From an uncultured Pelagibacteraceae bacterium (GTDB lineage Bacteria > Pseudomonadota > Alphaproteobacteria > Pelagibacterales > Pelagibacteraceae): a stretch of 43,964 nt of DNA. Where the stretch lies: the NCBI GenBank assembly GCA_902559935.1, contig CACEJN010000006.1, forward strand, positions 1 to 43,964. Reading direction: 5' to 3'. Shown here one piece after another: positions 31,936 through 40,341 of this stretch (the first letter of the stretch is position 1; each line of letters starts with the position of its first letter). The notes under the pieces were generated by a model. The model did not search any database. It saw only the letters and a list, made by a program, of their open reading frames with translations, and was not told where the DNA came from. Both the position numbers and the translations under genes were made by a program.

Positions 31936-31963
31936 TTGAAACAATAAAGATTTGTATTATAAA
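31936..31963 (+). promoter_or_regulatory. Probable promoter of the tRNA-phosphoribosyltransferase unit
   Basis: TTGAAA (31936-31941) and TATAAA (31958-31963) are 16 nt apart, and initiation would fall just upstream of the tRNA at 31979. By eye it fits a sigma-70 pattern; the A+T-rich background lowers confidence. Confidence 0.45.
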
Positions 31964-31978
31964 CCATCTATCAATTAT

Positions 31979-32055
31979 GGCGGGGTAGCTCAGTTGGTTA
32001 GAGCGCGGGACTCATAAGCCCGAGGTCAGTGGTTCGATCCCACTTCCCGCTACCA
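31979..32055 (+). tRNA. tRNA with CAU anticodon (elongator Met likely; Ile2 possible)
   Basis: 77 nt including encoded CCA. Acceptor arms GGCGGGG/TCCCGCT pair with G-U at both ends. The D arm is GCTC..GAGC, the anticodon loop CTCATAA (CAU), and the T arm AGTGG-TTCGATC-CCACT. It is not the initiator type (a standard GAGC D stem and no initiator features), so it is methionine elongator or the lysidine-modified isoleucine tRNA. The closing pair of the anticodon stem is an A-G mismatch. Confidence 0.93.
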
Positions 32056-32061
32056 AAAATT

Positions 32062-32577
32062 ATGAAAGATATTTATATAACTTGGGAAGATTATCATAAT
32101 AAGATAGAGCAATTAGCTAAAAAAATTCATGATGATAATTTAAAATTTAATCAAATTATTTGTATTGCAAAAGGTGGATTAAGGGTTGGAGATATTTTTA
32201 GTAGACTTTTTAATGTCCCTTTAGCCATTTTATCTGTTGAGTCTTACCATGGTGATAGTGATGATATAAAAAATCAACAAGGACAGTTTACTTTTTCAAG
32301 AGATTTAGCAAAAACTACTCCAAATTTAGGTTCACATGTTTTGTTAGTTGATGATTTAGCAGATTCAGGGAAAACTTTAATAAAAAGTATTAAATGGTTA
32401 GAACATTTTTATGGTTTTTATTTTGATGAAAAAATTAAAACTGCAGTTTTATGGCATAAATCAACTTCAAAATTTAAACCTGATTATTCTGTAGATTATT
32501 TAAAAGACTCTCCTTGGATACATATGCCTTTTGAAAAATATGAAACTACAAATATAAAAGATTTTAAATTCGAATAA
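32062..32577 (+). CDS. Purine (xanthine/hypoxanthine/guanine-type) phosphoribosyltransferase
   Basis: 171 residues. The PRPP-binding motif VLLVDDLADSGKT (93-105), the early YITWEDYHNKIEQLAKKI and IAKGGLRVGD, and the C-terminal WIHMPFE resemble Gpt-type purine salvage enzymes. ATG 32062 is chosen because the reading frame upstream of it runs back into the tRNA. Only six bases separate the tRNA CCA from the ATG, so the mRNA must start as the tRNA transcript or as its processed 3' part. It converges with guaC (4-nt gap), which fits purine salvage. Confidence 0.88.
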   Translation: MKDIYITWEDYHNKIEQLAKKIHDDNLKFNQIICIAKGGLRVGDIFSRLFNVPLAILSVESYHGDSDDIKNQQGQFTFSRDLAKTTPNLGSHVLLVDDLADSGKTLIKSIKWLEHFYGFYFDEKIKTAVLWHKSTSKFKPDYSVDYLKDSPWIHMPFEKYETTNIKDFKFE

Positions 32578-32581
32578 TTTG

Positions 32582-33616
32582 TTATTTAATTAAACTGTCA
32601 TTAAATTGACTGGATACTCTAACGAAAGTTGTGCATTTACTTAATTGTTTAAGTGACGGTGCACCAACATAAGTGCAGCTACTTCTTACACCACCAAGAA
32701 TATTTAAAATTGTATCGTTAATTTTACCTCTATATTTTACTCTTACTTTACGTCCTTCACTGCTTCGATAATCTGATAGTCCACCATAGTGTTTTTTATT
32801 TGCAACTTCAGAACTAGATCCGTAGAACTCTATATATTTTTCTCCATTAACTTTAACAATTTTACCGTTACCTTCATCATGACCTGCAAGCATACCGCCA
32901 AGCATAACAAAATCTGCTCCACCTCCAAAACCTTTAGCAACATCACCAGGACATGTGCATCCTCCATCTGCAATTACATGCGCGCCAAGTCCATGTGCCG
33001 CATCAGCACATTCTATAACTGCACTTAATTGAGGATATCCAACTCCAGTTTGAATTCTTGTTGTACAAACACTTCCAGGTCCAATTCCAACTTTAACAAT
33101 ATCTGCTCCACTTAATACTAATTCTTGTGTCATATCTGCAGTCACTACATTTCCAGCAATAATTGTTTTGGTAGGATATTTATCCCTTACTGATTTAATG
33201 AAATTCGTAAAATGTTCCGTATATCCATTAGCAACATCAATACAGATAAATTTAAAAAAACTAAATTCTTTTAATACCTTATCTAAATTTTGAAAATCTT
33301 CTTTTTTGATACCAACACTTAGTGCGATATTAGGATAAATTTTTTTGATATTTTTATTTTGTTTAATTTTTTTAACATCATGTTGTTTTGTTAAAGATGT
33401 GATCATTCCATATTCATTCAATTTTTCAGCTACACTTATCTCACCAACTCCGTCCATATTTGCTGCCATTATGGGTATACCTGACCATTCGTTTTTACTA
33501 TATTTAAATCGATAGGTTCTCAATAAATTTACATCTTTACGACTTTTAAGAGTACTTCTTTTTGGTCTAAATAATACGTCAGAATAATCTAGCTTTAATT
33601 CTTCTTCAATTCTCAT
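32582..33616 (-). CDS. guaC: GMP reductase
   Basis: 344 residues. MRIEEELKLDYSDVLFRPKRSTLKSRKDV is nearly the E. coli GuaC start, and AANMDGVG and the active loop GIGPGSVCTTR (C184, T186) follow. No CBS insertion is present, which separates it from IMP dehydrogenase. It reduces GMP to IMP and ammonia with NADPH, balancing guanine and adenine nucleotides. It converges with the phosphoribosyltransferase gene, and 202 bp separate it from rmlC upstream. Confidence 0.95.
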   Translation of the reverse strand: MRIEEELKLDYSDVLFRPKRSTLKSRKDVNLLRTYRFKYSKNEWSGIPIMAANMDGVGEISVAEKLNEYGMITSLTKQHDVKKIKQNKNIKKIYPNIALSVGIKKEDFQNLDKVLKEFSFFKFICIDVANGYTEHFTNFIKSVRDKYPTKTIIAGNVVTADMTQELVLSGADIVKVGIGPGSVCTTRIQTGVGYPQLSAVIECADAAHGLGAHVIADGGCTCPGDVAKGFGGGADFVMLGGMLAGHDEGNGKIVKVNGEKYIEFYGSSSEVANKKHYGGLSDYRSSEGRKVRVKYRGKINDTILNILGGVRSSCTYVGAPSLKQLSKCTTFVRVSSQFNDSLIK

Positions 33617-33818
33617 ATTACTTAAAATTATAACTATAAAAATTTATTTCAAATTAATTTATACCTTGTGGATAAGTTCTTAGACATTATTCAGATAATA
33701 ATCCCCTAGATTTTGAAATAATCATCATTTTTTTTTGAGATAATTTAATTTTTAAACATTTTGTTATGATATTAAGCAAATTTCCCTTTGCTAACTGTAA
33801 GTGGAATGTAATATTTCA
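33617..33818. other. Intergenic region, 202 bp, with one DnaA-box match
   Basis: The largest gap in the window. It contains the guaC promoter region, a perfect DnaA-box sequence (TTATCCACA on the - strand, 33667-33675), and a short stem AGCAAA/TTTGCT around 33774-33791 that could end the rml transcript, although no U-run follows. No ORF or tRNA is apparent. The rest is A+T-rich without pattern. Confidence 0.5.
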
Positions 33819-34343
33819 TTATAAGTACATTTCTTTATATTTATGAAAAGTAATTCCTCTTTGATCTTTTTTTGAAATTATTTTTTTTTTAGATGGCCAT
33901 TTTATATTAAAATTTTTATCATTAACATTGATAGCAACTTCGTTATTTTTATCTCTATATTTTGTACAACTATAGATTATATAATTTTCCTTCTCCAAAC
34001 CTTGAAATCCATGTGCAAAACCCTCGGGTATGAAAATAGATTTTGAATTTCTTTCACTTAAAATACAATTATATATTTTTCCAAAAGTTTTAGAATTTTT
34101 TCTTAAATCAACTGCAACATCAAAAATTTTTCCTTTTACAACAGTTACAAATTTACCTTGAGAATTTTTTGTTTGAATATGCAAACCTCTTACAACGTTT
34201 TGTTTGGAAAAAGACATTACCAAAAAAGGAAATTTTTTGGACAATTTATTTTCTCTTATAATCTCTCTAAAATAACCTCTTTTATCTTTAAAATTTTTAT
34301 TTTTATAAATGAAAAGACCTTTAAATTTTGTTTTTAAAATCAT
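33819..34343 (-). CDS. rmlC: dTDP-4-dehydrorhamnose 3,5-epimerase
   Basis: 174 residues, cupin-like barrel. DKRGYFREI at 20-28, NVVRGLHIQ with R52 and H55, KGKIFDVAVDLRKNSKTFGK, and PEGFAHGFQ are the RmlC motifs. It epimerises dTDP-4-keto-6-deoxyglucose at C3 and C5. ATG 34343 overlaps the rmlA stop as TAATG. It is the last gene of rmlB-rmlA-rmlC; no rmlD follows within the window. Confidence 0.93.
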   Translation of the reverse strand: MILKTKFKGLFIYKNKNFKDKRGYFREIIRENKLSKKFPFLVMSFSKQNVVRGLHIQTKNSQGKFVTVVKGKIFDVAVDLRKNSKTFGKIYNCILSERNSKSIFIPEGFAHGFQGLEKENYIIYSCTKYRDKNNEVAINVNDKNFNIKWPSKKKIISKKDQRGITFHKYKEMYL

Positions 34344-35209
34344 TATGATATAATTTTTTTAAGATATTTAGAGTATTCACAATTTCCATAAAACTTTATG
34401 GCTTCAAGTATATCTCTTTTTTTTATCCATTTGTTATTTAAAGCTATTTCCTCAAGACATGCTATTTTAAATCCTTGCTGATTTTCTATAGCTGAAACAA
34501 AATTTGTAGTTTTATAAAAATCTTCAATCGATCCTGTATCAAGCCATGCACCACCTCTTCCAAGAAATTCTGCAGATAATTTGTTATGATTTTTATAAAT
34601 ATTCAATAAATCTACTATTTCTAATTCATTTCTTTTTGAGGGTTTAAGTTTCTTTGCAAATTCTACAACTTTATTATCTAAAAAATACAATCCTGTAATT
34701 GCAAAATTAGATATAAATTTTTTTGGTTTTTCTTTTATTGAAATAATTTTTTTACCTTTTACGACAGCTACACCAAAATTTTCTGGATTTATAACTTTAT
34801 GAAGAACAACTTTTGCTCCATTTTTATTTTTCACACAATTTTTAAGCATTTTACTTAATGACTGACCATAAAAAAAGTTATCACCCAAAATCATTGCAAC
34901 ACTATCTTTTTTTATAAAATCTTTTCCTAATATAAATGCGTCAGGTAATCCTTTTGGTTTATCTTGCTCTAAAAAAGAAATTTTAATACCGAATCTATTT
35001 CCATTTGGAATTATTTTTTTATATTGATCAAGCTGTCCTTTATTTACAATAATTAATATGTCTCTTATTTTTGCTAACATTAAGATTGATAAAGGATAAA
35101 AGATTAAAGGTTTATCATATATAGGAAGCAACTGTTTATTTACTGCTTTAGTAATAGGGCTCATTCTAGTGCCCATTCCGCCTGCTAAAATTATTCCTTT
35201 TTTTATCAT
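34343..35209 (-). CDS. rmlA: Glucose-1-phosphate thymidylyltransferase
   Basis: 288 residues, the standard RmlA size. GIILAGGMGTRMSPITKAVNKQLLPIYDKPLIFYPLS contains the nucleotidyltransferase signature. VAMILGDNFFYGQS carries the metal aspartate region, and GRGGAWLDTGS follows. It makes dTDP-glucose from dTTP and glucose-1-phosphate. Start ATG 35209 overlaps the rmlB TGA by four bases (ATGA). Confidence 0.95.
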   Translation of the reverse strand: MIKKGIILAGGMGTRMSPITKAVNKQLLPIYDKPLIFYPLSILMLAKIRDILIIVNKGQLDQYKKIIPNGNRFGIKISFLEQDKPKGLPDAFILGKDFIKKDSVAMILGDNFFYGQSLSKMLKNCVKNKNGAKVVLHKVINPENFGVAVVKGKKIISIKEKPKKFISNFAITGLYFLDNKVVEFAKKLKPSKRNELEIVDLLNIYKNHNKLSAEFLGRGGAWLDTGSIEDFYKTTNFVSAIENQQGFKIACLEEIALNNKWIKKRDILEAIKFYGNCEYSKYLKKIIS

Positions 35210-36219
35210 TTATTACCTAATCGTTTATGAATATCTTTTTTATTTAGAGAGTTGTAATACTTTTTATTGTTATTATACCAATCAAAAGTTAATTTTATAC
35301 CTTCGTTAAAAGTTGTTTTTGCTTTCCAATCCAATTCTTTTTTAATTTTATTACTATTTAAGGCGTATCTAATATCATGACCAGGTCTATCTTTTACAAA
35401 ATTTATTTTTACATTTTTTCCTAGTGAAACTATTTTTTTCGACACAGAGATAAGCTTATTACAAACCTCAAGATTATTTAAATTTTTATTTGAACCAATG
35501 TTATAAAATTCTCCTACTTTTCCTTTTCTATAAACCTCTATAAGCGCTTCACAATGGTCTTTAACATAAATCCATTCTCTAGAATTTTTACCTTTTCCAT
35601 AAATTGGTAAAGATTTGTTGTTTAGAATATTATAAATTAATTTAGGTATAAGTTTTTCAGGATGTTGCTTAGGACCATAATTATTTGAACAGTTAGTCAC
35701 AATTGCTGGTATCTTATAAGTTTTAATGTAAGAACTAACTAAATGATCTGAAGCTGCTTTACTTGCTGCATAAGGTGAACTAGGTTGATATGGATAGTTT
35801 TCAGAAGATCTACCCGATAGTACATCTCCATAAACCTCATCTGTTGAAATATGTATTAATTTAGATTTATTTTTTTTTGTTAAATCTTTAAAGCCCTCAA
35901 GTAAATTGTAAACACCCACAATGTTACTTTGAATAAAATTCTCTGGGTTATCTATTGATCTATCAACATGAGTTTCAGCAGCTAGATTAAATAAACATGA
36001 GGGTTTAAATTTAAATAATATTTTTCTAAATTTACGCTCTTTTATATTACATTTAATAAACTTGTAGTTTTTTGAATTCTTAAATTCCTTTATATTGTAA
36101 AAATTTGAAGAATAGGTCACCTTATCTACATTTATGACTTTAAAATTTTTTTTAAGCAAAAGTTCAATTAGGTTACTACCTATAAAACCTAAACCACCGG
36201 TAACAATTATTTTTTTCAT
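35206..36219 (-). CDS. rmlB: dTDP-glucose 4,6-dehydratase
   Basis: 337 residues of the extended SDR family: NAD motif GGLGFIGSN at 8-16, NLAAETHVDRSIDNP, HISTDEVYGD, and the Y-x-x-x-K pair in PYAASKAASDHL. It converts dTDP-glucose to dTDP-4-keto-6-deoxyglucose. First gene of rmlBAC; 60 bp separate it from the divergent glycosyltransferase. Lysine-rich and A+T-rich like most cell-surface sugar genes here. Confidence 0.95.
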   Translation of the reverse strand: MKKIIVTGGLGFIGSNLIELLLKKNFKVINVDKVTYSSNFYNIKEFKNSKNYKFIKCNIKERKFRKILFKFKPSCLFNLAAETHVDRSIDNPENFIQSNIVGVYNLLEGFKDLTKKNKSKLIHISTDEVYGDVLSGRSSENYPYQPSSPYAASKAASDHLVSSYIKTYKIPAIVTNCSNNYGPKQHPEKLIPKLIYNILNNKSLPIYGKGKNSREWIYVKDHCEALIEVYRKGKVGEFYNIGSNKNLNNLEVCNKLISVSKKIVSLGKNVKINFVKDRPGHDIRYALNSNKIKKELDWKAKTTFNEGIKLTFDWYNNNKKYYNSLNKKDIHKRLGNK

Positions 36220-36279
36220 TGGTTAAATTATTTTTTTACATTAGTAAAAAGTATTAGTATATTTTGATACACATATCAT

Positions 36280-37170
36280 ATGTCAATATCTAGGCAAACT
36301 TTAACAATCGTAATTGTCACTTTTAAAAGTGAAAAAGTAATAGATAATTGTATCAAATCTATATCTGATCAAATTAAAATAATAATAGTCGATAATTCAA
36401 ATGATCAAAATTTCAAAGATACTTTGGAAAAAAAATATGAAAATGTTGAGTGTATATTGTCATCTTCTAATTTAGGTATGGGTTCAGGAAACAACTTAGG
36501 ACTTAATAATGTAAAAACTGAATATGCTTTAATACTTAATCCAGATGTAATTCTACGCGATAATACAATTAGTGAAATAATTAACGAGTCAAAAAAAATA
36601 GATTCATTTGCAGTACTTGCTCCATTATCAGAAGATGACAAGAACCCAAATTATAAAATTAAAAAAATCGATAAAAAAAATATAAACAATCTAAATCCAT
36701 TTAAGGTCGAAAGTGTTGATGGTTTTGCAATGCTTTTAAATTTAAAAAAAATAAATCAAATAACTGATTTTCAAAATAAAAGATATTTTGATGAAAATTT
36801 TTTCATGTATCTAGAAAATGATGATTTTTGTAAAAGATTAAGTCAGTATAATCAAAATATTTTTATTATTCCAAAATCGAGGATTAAACATCTTGGCGCT
36901 AAAGCAGTTAGTGATGAATATGCATATGAAGTTGAACTTTCTAGAAATTGGCATTGGATATGGTCAAAATTTTATTTCAATAAAAAACATTTTGGTTTTC
37001 CTTATGCTTTGATGAATGGTTTACCAGTATTTTTATCCGCAATTACAAAAGTTTTATTTTACTTTTTTATAAATAAAAAAAAGAAACAGATATATTTACA
37101 AAGATGTCGTGGATATCTAAATGCATTATTTGGAAAGAAATCCTTTTATAGACCTAAAATAAATTTTTAA
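36280..37170 (+). CDS. Family 2 glycosyltransferase, rhamnosyltransferase-like
   Basis: 296 residues. GT-A start TIVIVTFKSEKVIDNCIKSI, acceptor/donor loop ALILNPDVIL (DxD-like NPD), and a later FDENFFMYLENDDFCKRL with the E-N-D-D catalytic base motif, as in WbbL-type rhamnosyltransferases. A C-terminal hydrophobic/basic helix (about 248-270) may tether it to the membrane. Divergent from rmlB across 60 bp, it probably uses the dTDP-sugar made by RmlBAC to decorate surface polysaccharide. The sugar is an inference. Confidence 0.85.
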   Translation: MSISRQTLTIVIVTFKSEKVIDNCIKSISDQIKIIIVDNSNDQNFKDTLEKKYENVECILSSSNLGMGSGNNLGLNNVKTEYALILNPDVILRDNTISEIINESKKIDSFAVLAPLSEDDKNPNYKIKKIDKKNINNLNPFKVESVDGFAMLLNLKKINQITDFQNKRYFDENFFMYLENDDFCKRLSQYNQNIFIIPKSRIKHLGAKAVSDEYAYEVELSRNWHWIWSKFYFNKKHFGFPYALMNGLPVFLSAITKVLFYFFINKKKKQIYLQRCRGYLNALFGKKSFYRPKINF

Positions 37171-37694
37171 TGACCTGGAAATTCAATTAAGTTTTCTACT
37201 TTATAATTTTTTTTTATTAAATTTTCACATCCTCCTAGATCAAACAAATTAATTACAAATATGAATGCAGCAACTCTCCCATTTGAAATTTCAACAAGAT
37301 TTGCTGCAGCTTCAGCAGTGCCACCTGTTGCTATTAAATCATCAATGATTAAAACGTTATCTTCTTCATTTATTGAGTCTTTATGAACTTCAATAGTTGC
37401 AGTTCCATACTCTAACTCAAAATCTACAGAATGGACTTCTGCAGGTAATTTATTTTTTTTTCTAAGCATTATAAAAGGTTTTTTTAAAATATATGATACT
37501 GCTGAAGCAAATACAAAACCTCTAGACTCTATAGCTGCAATTTTTGTAAAATTATATTTTTTTGACCTATCAATGATTTGATTAATTGTTTCTTCAAATG
37601 CATTTTCGTCTTTAATTAGCGTAGTTATATCTCTAAATAAAATACCTTTTTTTGGATAATCAGGAATTGATCTAATATAATCTTTTAAGTTCAT
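37167..37694 (-). CDS. apt: Adenine phosphoribosyltransferase
   Basis: 175 residues. GILFRDITTLIKD, AAIESRGFVFASAVSY, LRKKNKLPAE and the PRPP motif VLIIDDLIATGGTAEAA identify Apt. It converts adenine plus PRPP to AMP. It is divergent (41 bp) from mtnP, whose reaction releases adenine from methylthioadenosine, so both likely serve the same recycling. The 3' end overlaps the glycosyltransferase by four bases. Confidence 0.95.
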   Translation of the reverse strand: MNLKDYIRSIPDYPKKGILFRDITTLIKDENAFEETINQIIDRSKKYNFTKIAAIESRGFVFASAVSYILKKPFIMLRKKNKLPAEVHSVDFELEYGTATIEVHKDSINEEDNVLIIDDLIATGGTAEAAANLVEISNGRVAAFIFVINLFDLGGCENLIKKNYKVENLIEFPGH

Positions 37695-37735
37695 AATAGT
37701 TAATTATAAAAGTATAAATAAATAAAATTTAGATT

Positions 37736-38608
37736 ATGACAACTAATAAATTAGCAATTATTGGTGGCAGCGGCCTTTATGATGTTGAAGAGTTTAAAGA
37801 CAGAGAGTTGCTTCAATTAAATACCCCTTGGGGCAAACCATCAGATCAAATTTTAAAAACTAAATATAATGGTAAGGAAGTTTACTTTTTACCAAGACAT
37901 GGTCGAGGGCATTTTATTAGCCCATCTAACATTAATTTTAGAGCAAATATAGATGCACTTAAACAACTTGGAGTTACTGATGTTGTTTCTGTATCAGCTG
38001 TTGGATCTCTTAAAGAAGATTTACCTCCTGGAAAATTTGTAATTGTAGATCAATTTATTGACAGAACCTTCGCAAGAGCAAAAACATTTTTTGATGATGA
38101 GATAGTAGCTCATGTATCAATGGCTCATCCTACTTCTAATGGATTAATGAATGCATGTGAGGATGCAATTAAAATATCAAATATAGATTATCAAAGAAAT
38201 GGAACTTATGTAGTTATGGAAGGGCCTCAATTTTCAACATTAGCAGAGTCTAATTTATATAGATCATGGAAGGCCGATGTAATTGGAATGACTAATATGC
38301 CAGAGGCAAAACTAGCAAGAGAAGCCGAAATTAGATATGCATCAGTTTCGATGGTTACAGATTTTGATTGTTGGCATCCAGATCATGAAAATGTTGATGT
38401 TCAACAAGTAATTAAAGTTTTATTAGGTAACGCTGAAAAAGCAAAAGTAATGATTAAAAATTTAATAGATAATTATGAAAATCACATTGATCCTGATGAT
38501 CCAACTAATAATTGTTTAGATTTAGCAATAATTACAGCTCCAGAAAAAAGAACAAAAAAGACTATAGATAAATTAAAAAATGTAGCAGGTAGAGTTTTAA
38601 ATAAATGA
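37736..38608 (+). CDS. mtnP: S-methyl-5'-thioadenosine phosphorylase
   Basis: 290 residues. IIGGSGLYD at 8-16, FLPRHGRGH, SVSAVGSLKEDLPPG, VVMEGPQFST and GMTNMPEAKLAREAEIRYASVSMVTDFDCW are the MTAP motifs (M-T-N at the purine pocket). It splits methylthioadenosine to adenine and 5-methylthioribose-1-phosphate. First of four overlapping or adjacent genes ending in speDE, whose reaction yields methylthioadenosine. No clear Shine-Dalgarno before the ATG; overlaps mtnA by four bases. Confidence 0.95.
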   Translation: MTTNKLAIIGGSGLYDVEEFKDRELLQLNTPWGKPSDQILKTKYNGKEVYFLPRHGRGHFISPSNINFRANIDALKQLGVTDVVSVSAVGSLKEDLPPGKFVIVDQFIDRTFARAKTFFDDEIVAHVSMAHPTSNGLMNACEDAIKISNIDYQRNGTYVVMEGPQFSTLAESNLYRSWKADVIGMTNMPEAKLAREAEIRYASVSMVTDFDCWHPDHENVDVQQVIKVLLGNAEKAKVMIKNLIDNYENHIDPDDPTNNCLDLAIITAPEKRTKKTIDKLKNVAGRVLNK

Positions 38609-39675
38609 AAATAGAGGGAAAAGAGTATAGAACTATTTGGTTTGAAAATAATGTTGTTAAGATTATTGATCAAACAAAACTTCCTCACCAATTCATAATT
38701 AAAGAACTTAAAACTGTTGATGATGCAATTAATGCAATTAAAGTTATGGAGGTAAGAGGAGCACCTCTAATTGGAGGTACAGCTGCCTATGGTCTAGCTT
38801 TGGCAGTTCAAGAAAATAATGATCCAGAATTTATAAAAAAAAGTGCAAAAGAATTAATTCAATCAAGACCTACTGCTATTAATTTAAAGTGGGCTGTAGA
38901 CCGAATGATAAAAAAATTATCAGGAATTAACAGTGATCAAATATTAAGTATAGCTTTAAATGAGGCAAAAGAAATATGTGATGAGGATGAAAAGTTTTGT
39001 GAAAATATTGGTATTAATGGATTAAAAATAATTGAAGAAATTTATAATAAAAAGAAAGATACAGTAAACATATTAACACATTGTAATGCTGGTTGGTTAG
39101 CAACTATAAATTGGGGTACAGCAACATCGCCAATTTACCATGCTCATAAAAAAGGAATACCAGTTCATGTATGGGTAGATGAAACAAGACCAAGAAATCA
39201 AGGTGCAAACCTAACATCATACGAATTAAACGAAGAGAAAATTCCAAATACAATTATTGCTGATAATACAGGAGGTATTTTAATGCAGAGGGGTGAAGTT
39301 GATATGTGTATTGTTGGAACTGATAGAACTTTATCTAATGGAGACGTTTGTAATAAAATTGGAACTTACCTTAAAGCATTAGCTGCTCATGATAATAATG
39401 TTCCTTTTTATGTGGCTCTTCCAAGCTCAACAATTGATTGGGATATTAAAGATGCAAAAGATATTCCTATTGAAGAGAGAAATTCAGAGGAATTATCTCA
39501 TGTTGAAGGTATAGATGAGAATAATGAAATTAAGAAAATTATGATATACCCAGCTAAAAGTAAAGCAATGAACTTAGCTTTTGATGTTACACCTGCAAAA
39601 TATGTAACAGGATTAATAACTGAAAGAGGGATTTCAGAAGCTTCTGTCGATGGATTAAGCAATTTATTTAAATGA
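38605..39675 (+). CDS. mtnA: Methylthioribose-1-phosphate isomerase
   Basis: 356 residues. RGAPLIGGTAAYG (51-63), THCNAGWLAT with C160, and GTDRTLSNGDVCNKIGTYLKA with D240; both catalytic positions equal those of Bacillus MtnA. It isomerises 5-methylthioribose-1-phosphate to the ribulose form. ATGA overlap with mtnP and with the aldolase gene. Confidence 0.95.
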   Translation: MKIEGKEYRTIWFENNVVKIIDQTKLPHQFIIKELKTVDDAINAIKVMEVRGAPLIGGTAAYGLALAVQENNDPEFIKKSAKELIQSRPTAINLKWAVDRMIKKLSGINSDQILSIALNEAKEICDEDEKFCENIGINGLKIIEEIYNKKKDTVNILTHCNAGWLATINWGTATSPIYHAHKKGIPVHVWVDETRPRNQGANLTSYELNEEKIPNTIIADNTGGILMQRGEVDMCIVGTDRTLSNGDVCNKIGTYLKALAAHDNNVPFYVALPSSTIDWDIKDAKDIPIEERNSEELSHVEGIDENNEIKKIMIYPAKSKAMNLAFDVTPAKYVTGLITERGISEASVDGLSNLFK

Positions 39676-40337
39676 AAAATTTAAAAGAAAGAGAAGAGGT
39701 AATTGAGTATTCAATTAAACTGAATATAACTAATTTATCTTCTTTAAGATCAGGAAATATTTCTGTGAGAGGAATTGAAGATGGTATTGAAGGTTTTTTT
39801 ATAACTCCATCTGGAAAGAAGTATGAATCTTTAAAACCAGAAGATATTGTTTTTTTATCTTTAACTGAGGAAAAAGACTTCTTATCTTGGTTTAATTCTG
39901 GAAAAAATCCATCATCAGAATGGCGTTTTCATCAAGATATTTATAAAAACAAGTGGGAAGCAAAAGCAATAGTCCATGCTCATTCACCCCATGCTACAGC
40001 AGTATCTACTCATGGAAGATCTATTCCACCATTTCATTACATGATTGCTCTTGCAGGTGGTGAAGATATTAGATGCTCTGAATATGCAACTTTTGGTACC
40101 CATGAACTTTCAGTCAATATGATTAAAGCATTAAAAGATAGAAAGGCATGTCTTATGGCAAACCATGGACAGGTTGCATTTGGAGTAAATTTATCTAAAG
40201 CTTTCGAACTTGCACAAGAGGTAGAAAATATTTGCCATCAATATATTATTGCTTTAAAGATGGGTGAACCTAAGAATCTTTCATTAGCTGAAATGAAAAA
40301 AATCTTAGAAAAAGTTAAAAATTATAAAAGTAGTTAG
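39672..40337 (+). CDS. Class II aldolase/adducin-family protein (MtnB- or Ald2-like)
   Basis: 221 residues. Zinc ligands HAH (H102, H104) and NHG (H165), catalytic-type glutamate E83 in SSEWRFH, and SGNISVR near residue 27. Two options follow from context: dehydratase MtnB of the methionine salvage pathway, or the aldolase of the DHAP shunt, which splits methylthioribulose-1-phosphate to DHAP and methylthioacetaldehyde. No mtnC, mtnD or mtnK is beside it, favouring the second. It starts within the last bases of mtnA (four-base ATGA overlap). Confidence 0.85.
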   Translation: MKNLKEREEVIEYSIKLNITNLSSLRSGNISVRGIEDGIEGFFITPSGKKYESLKPEDIVFLSLTEEKDFLSWFNSGKNPSSEWRFHQDIYKNKWEAKAIVHAHSPHATAVSTHGRSIPPFHYMIALAGGEDIRCSEYATFGTHELSVNMIKALKDRKACLMANHGQVAFGVNLSKAFELAQEVENICHQYIIALKMGEPKNLSLAEMKKILEKVKNYKSS

Positions 40338-40341
40338 TTAT

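Noticed and set aside
32029-32061. Upstream extension of the phosphoribosyltransferase into the tRNA gene
   Set aside because: The extra codons are tRNA sequence (T arm and acceptor); homologues start near MKDIYITW.
33667-33675. Replication origin at the DnaA box
   Set aside because: Only one box, no A+T-rich 13-mer repeats beyond background, and no dnaA, dnaN, gidA or parAB genes nearby.
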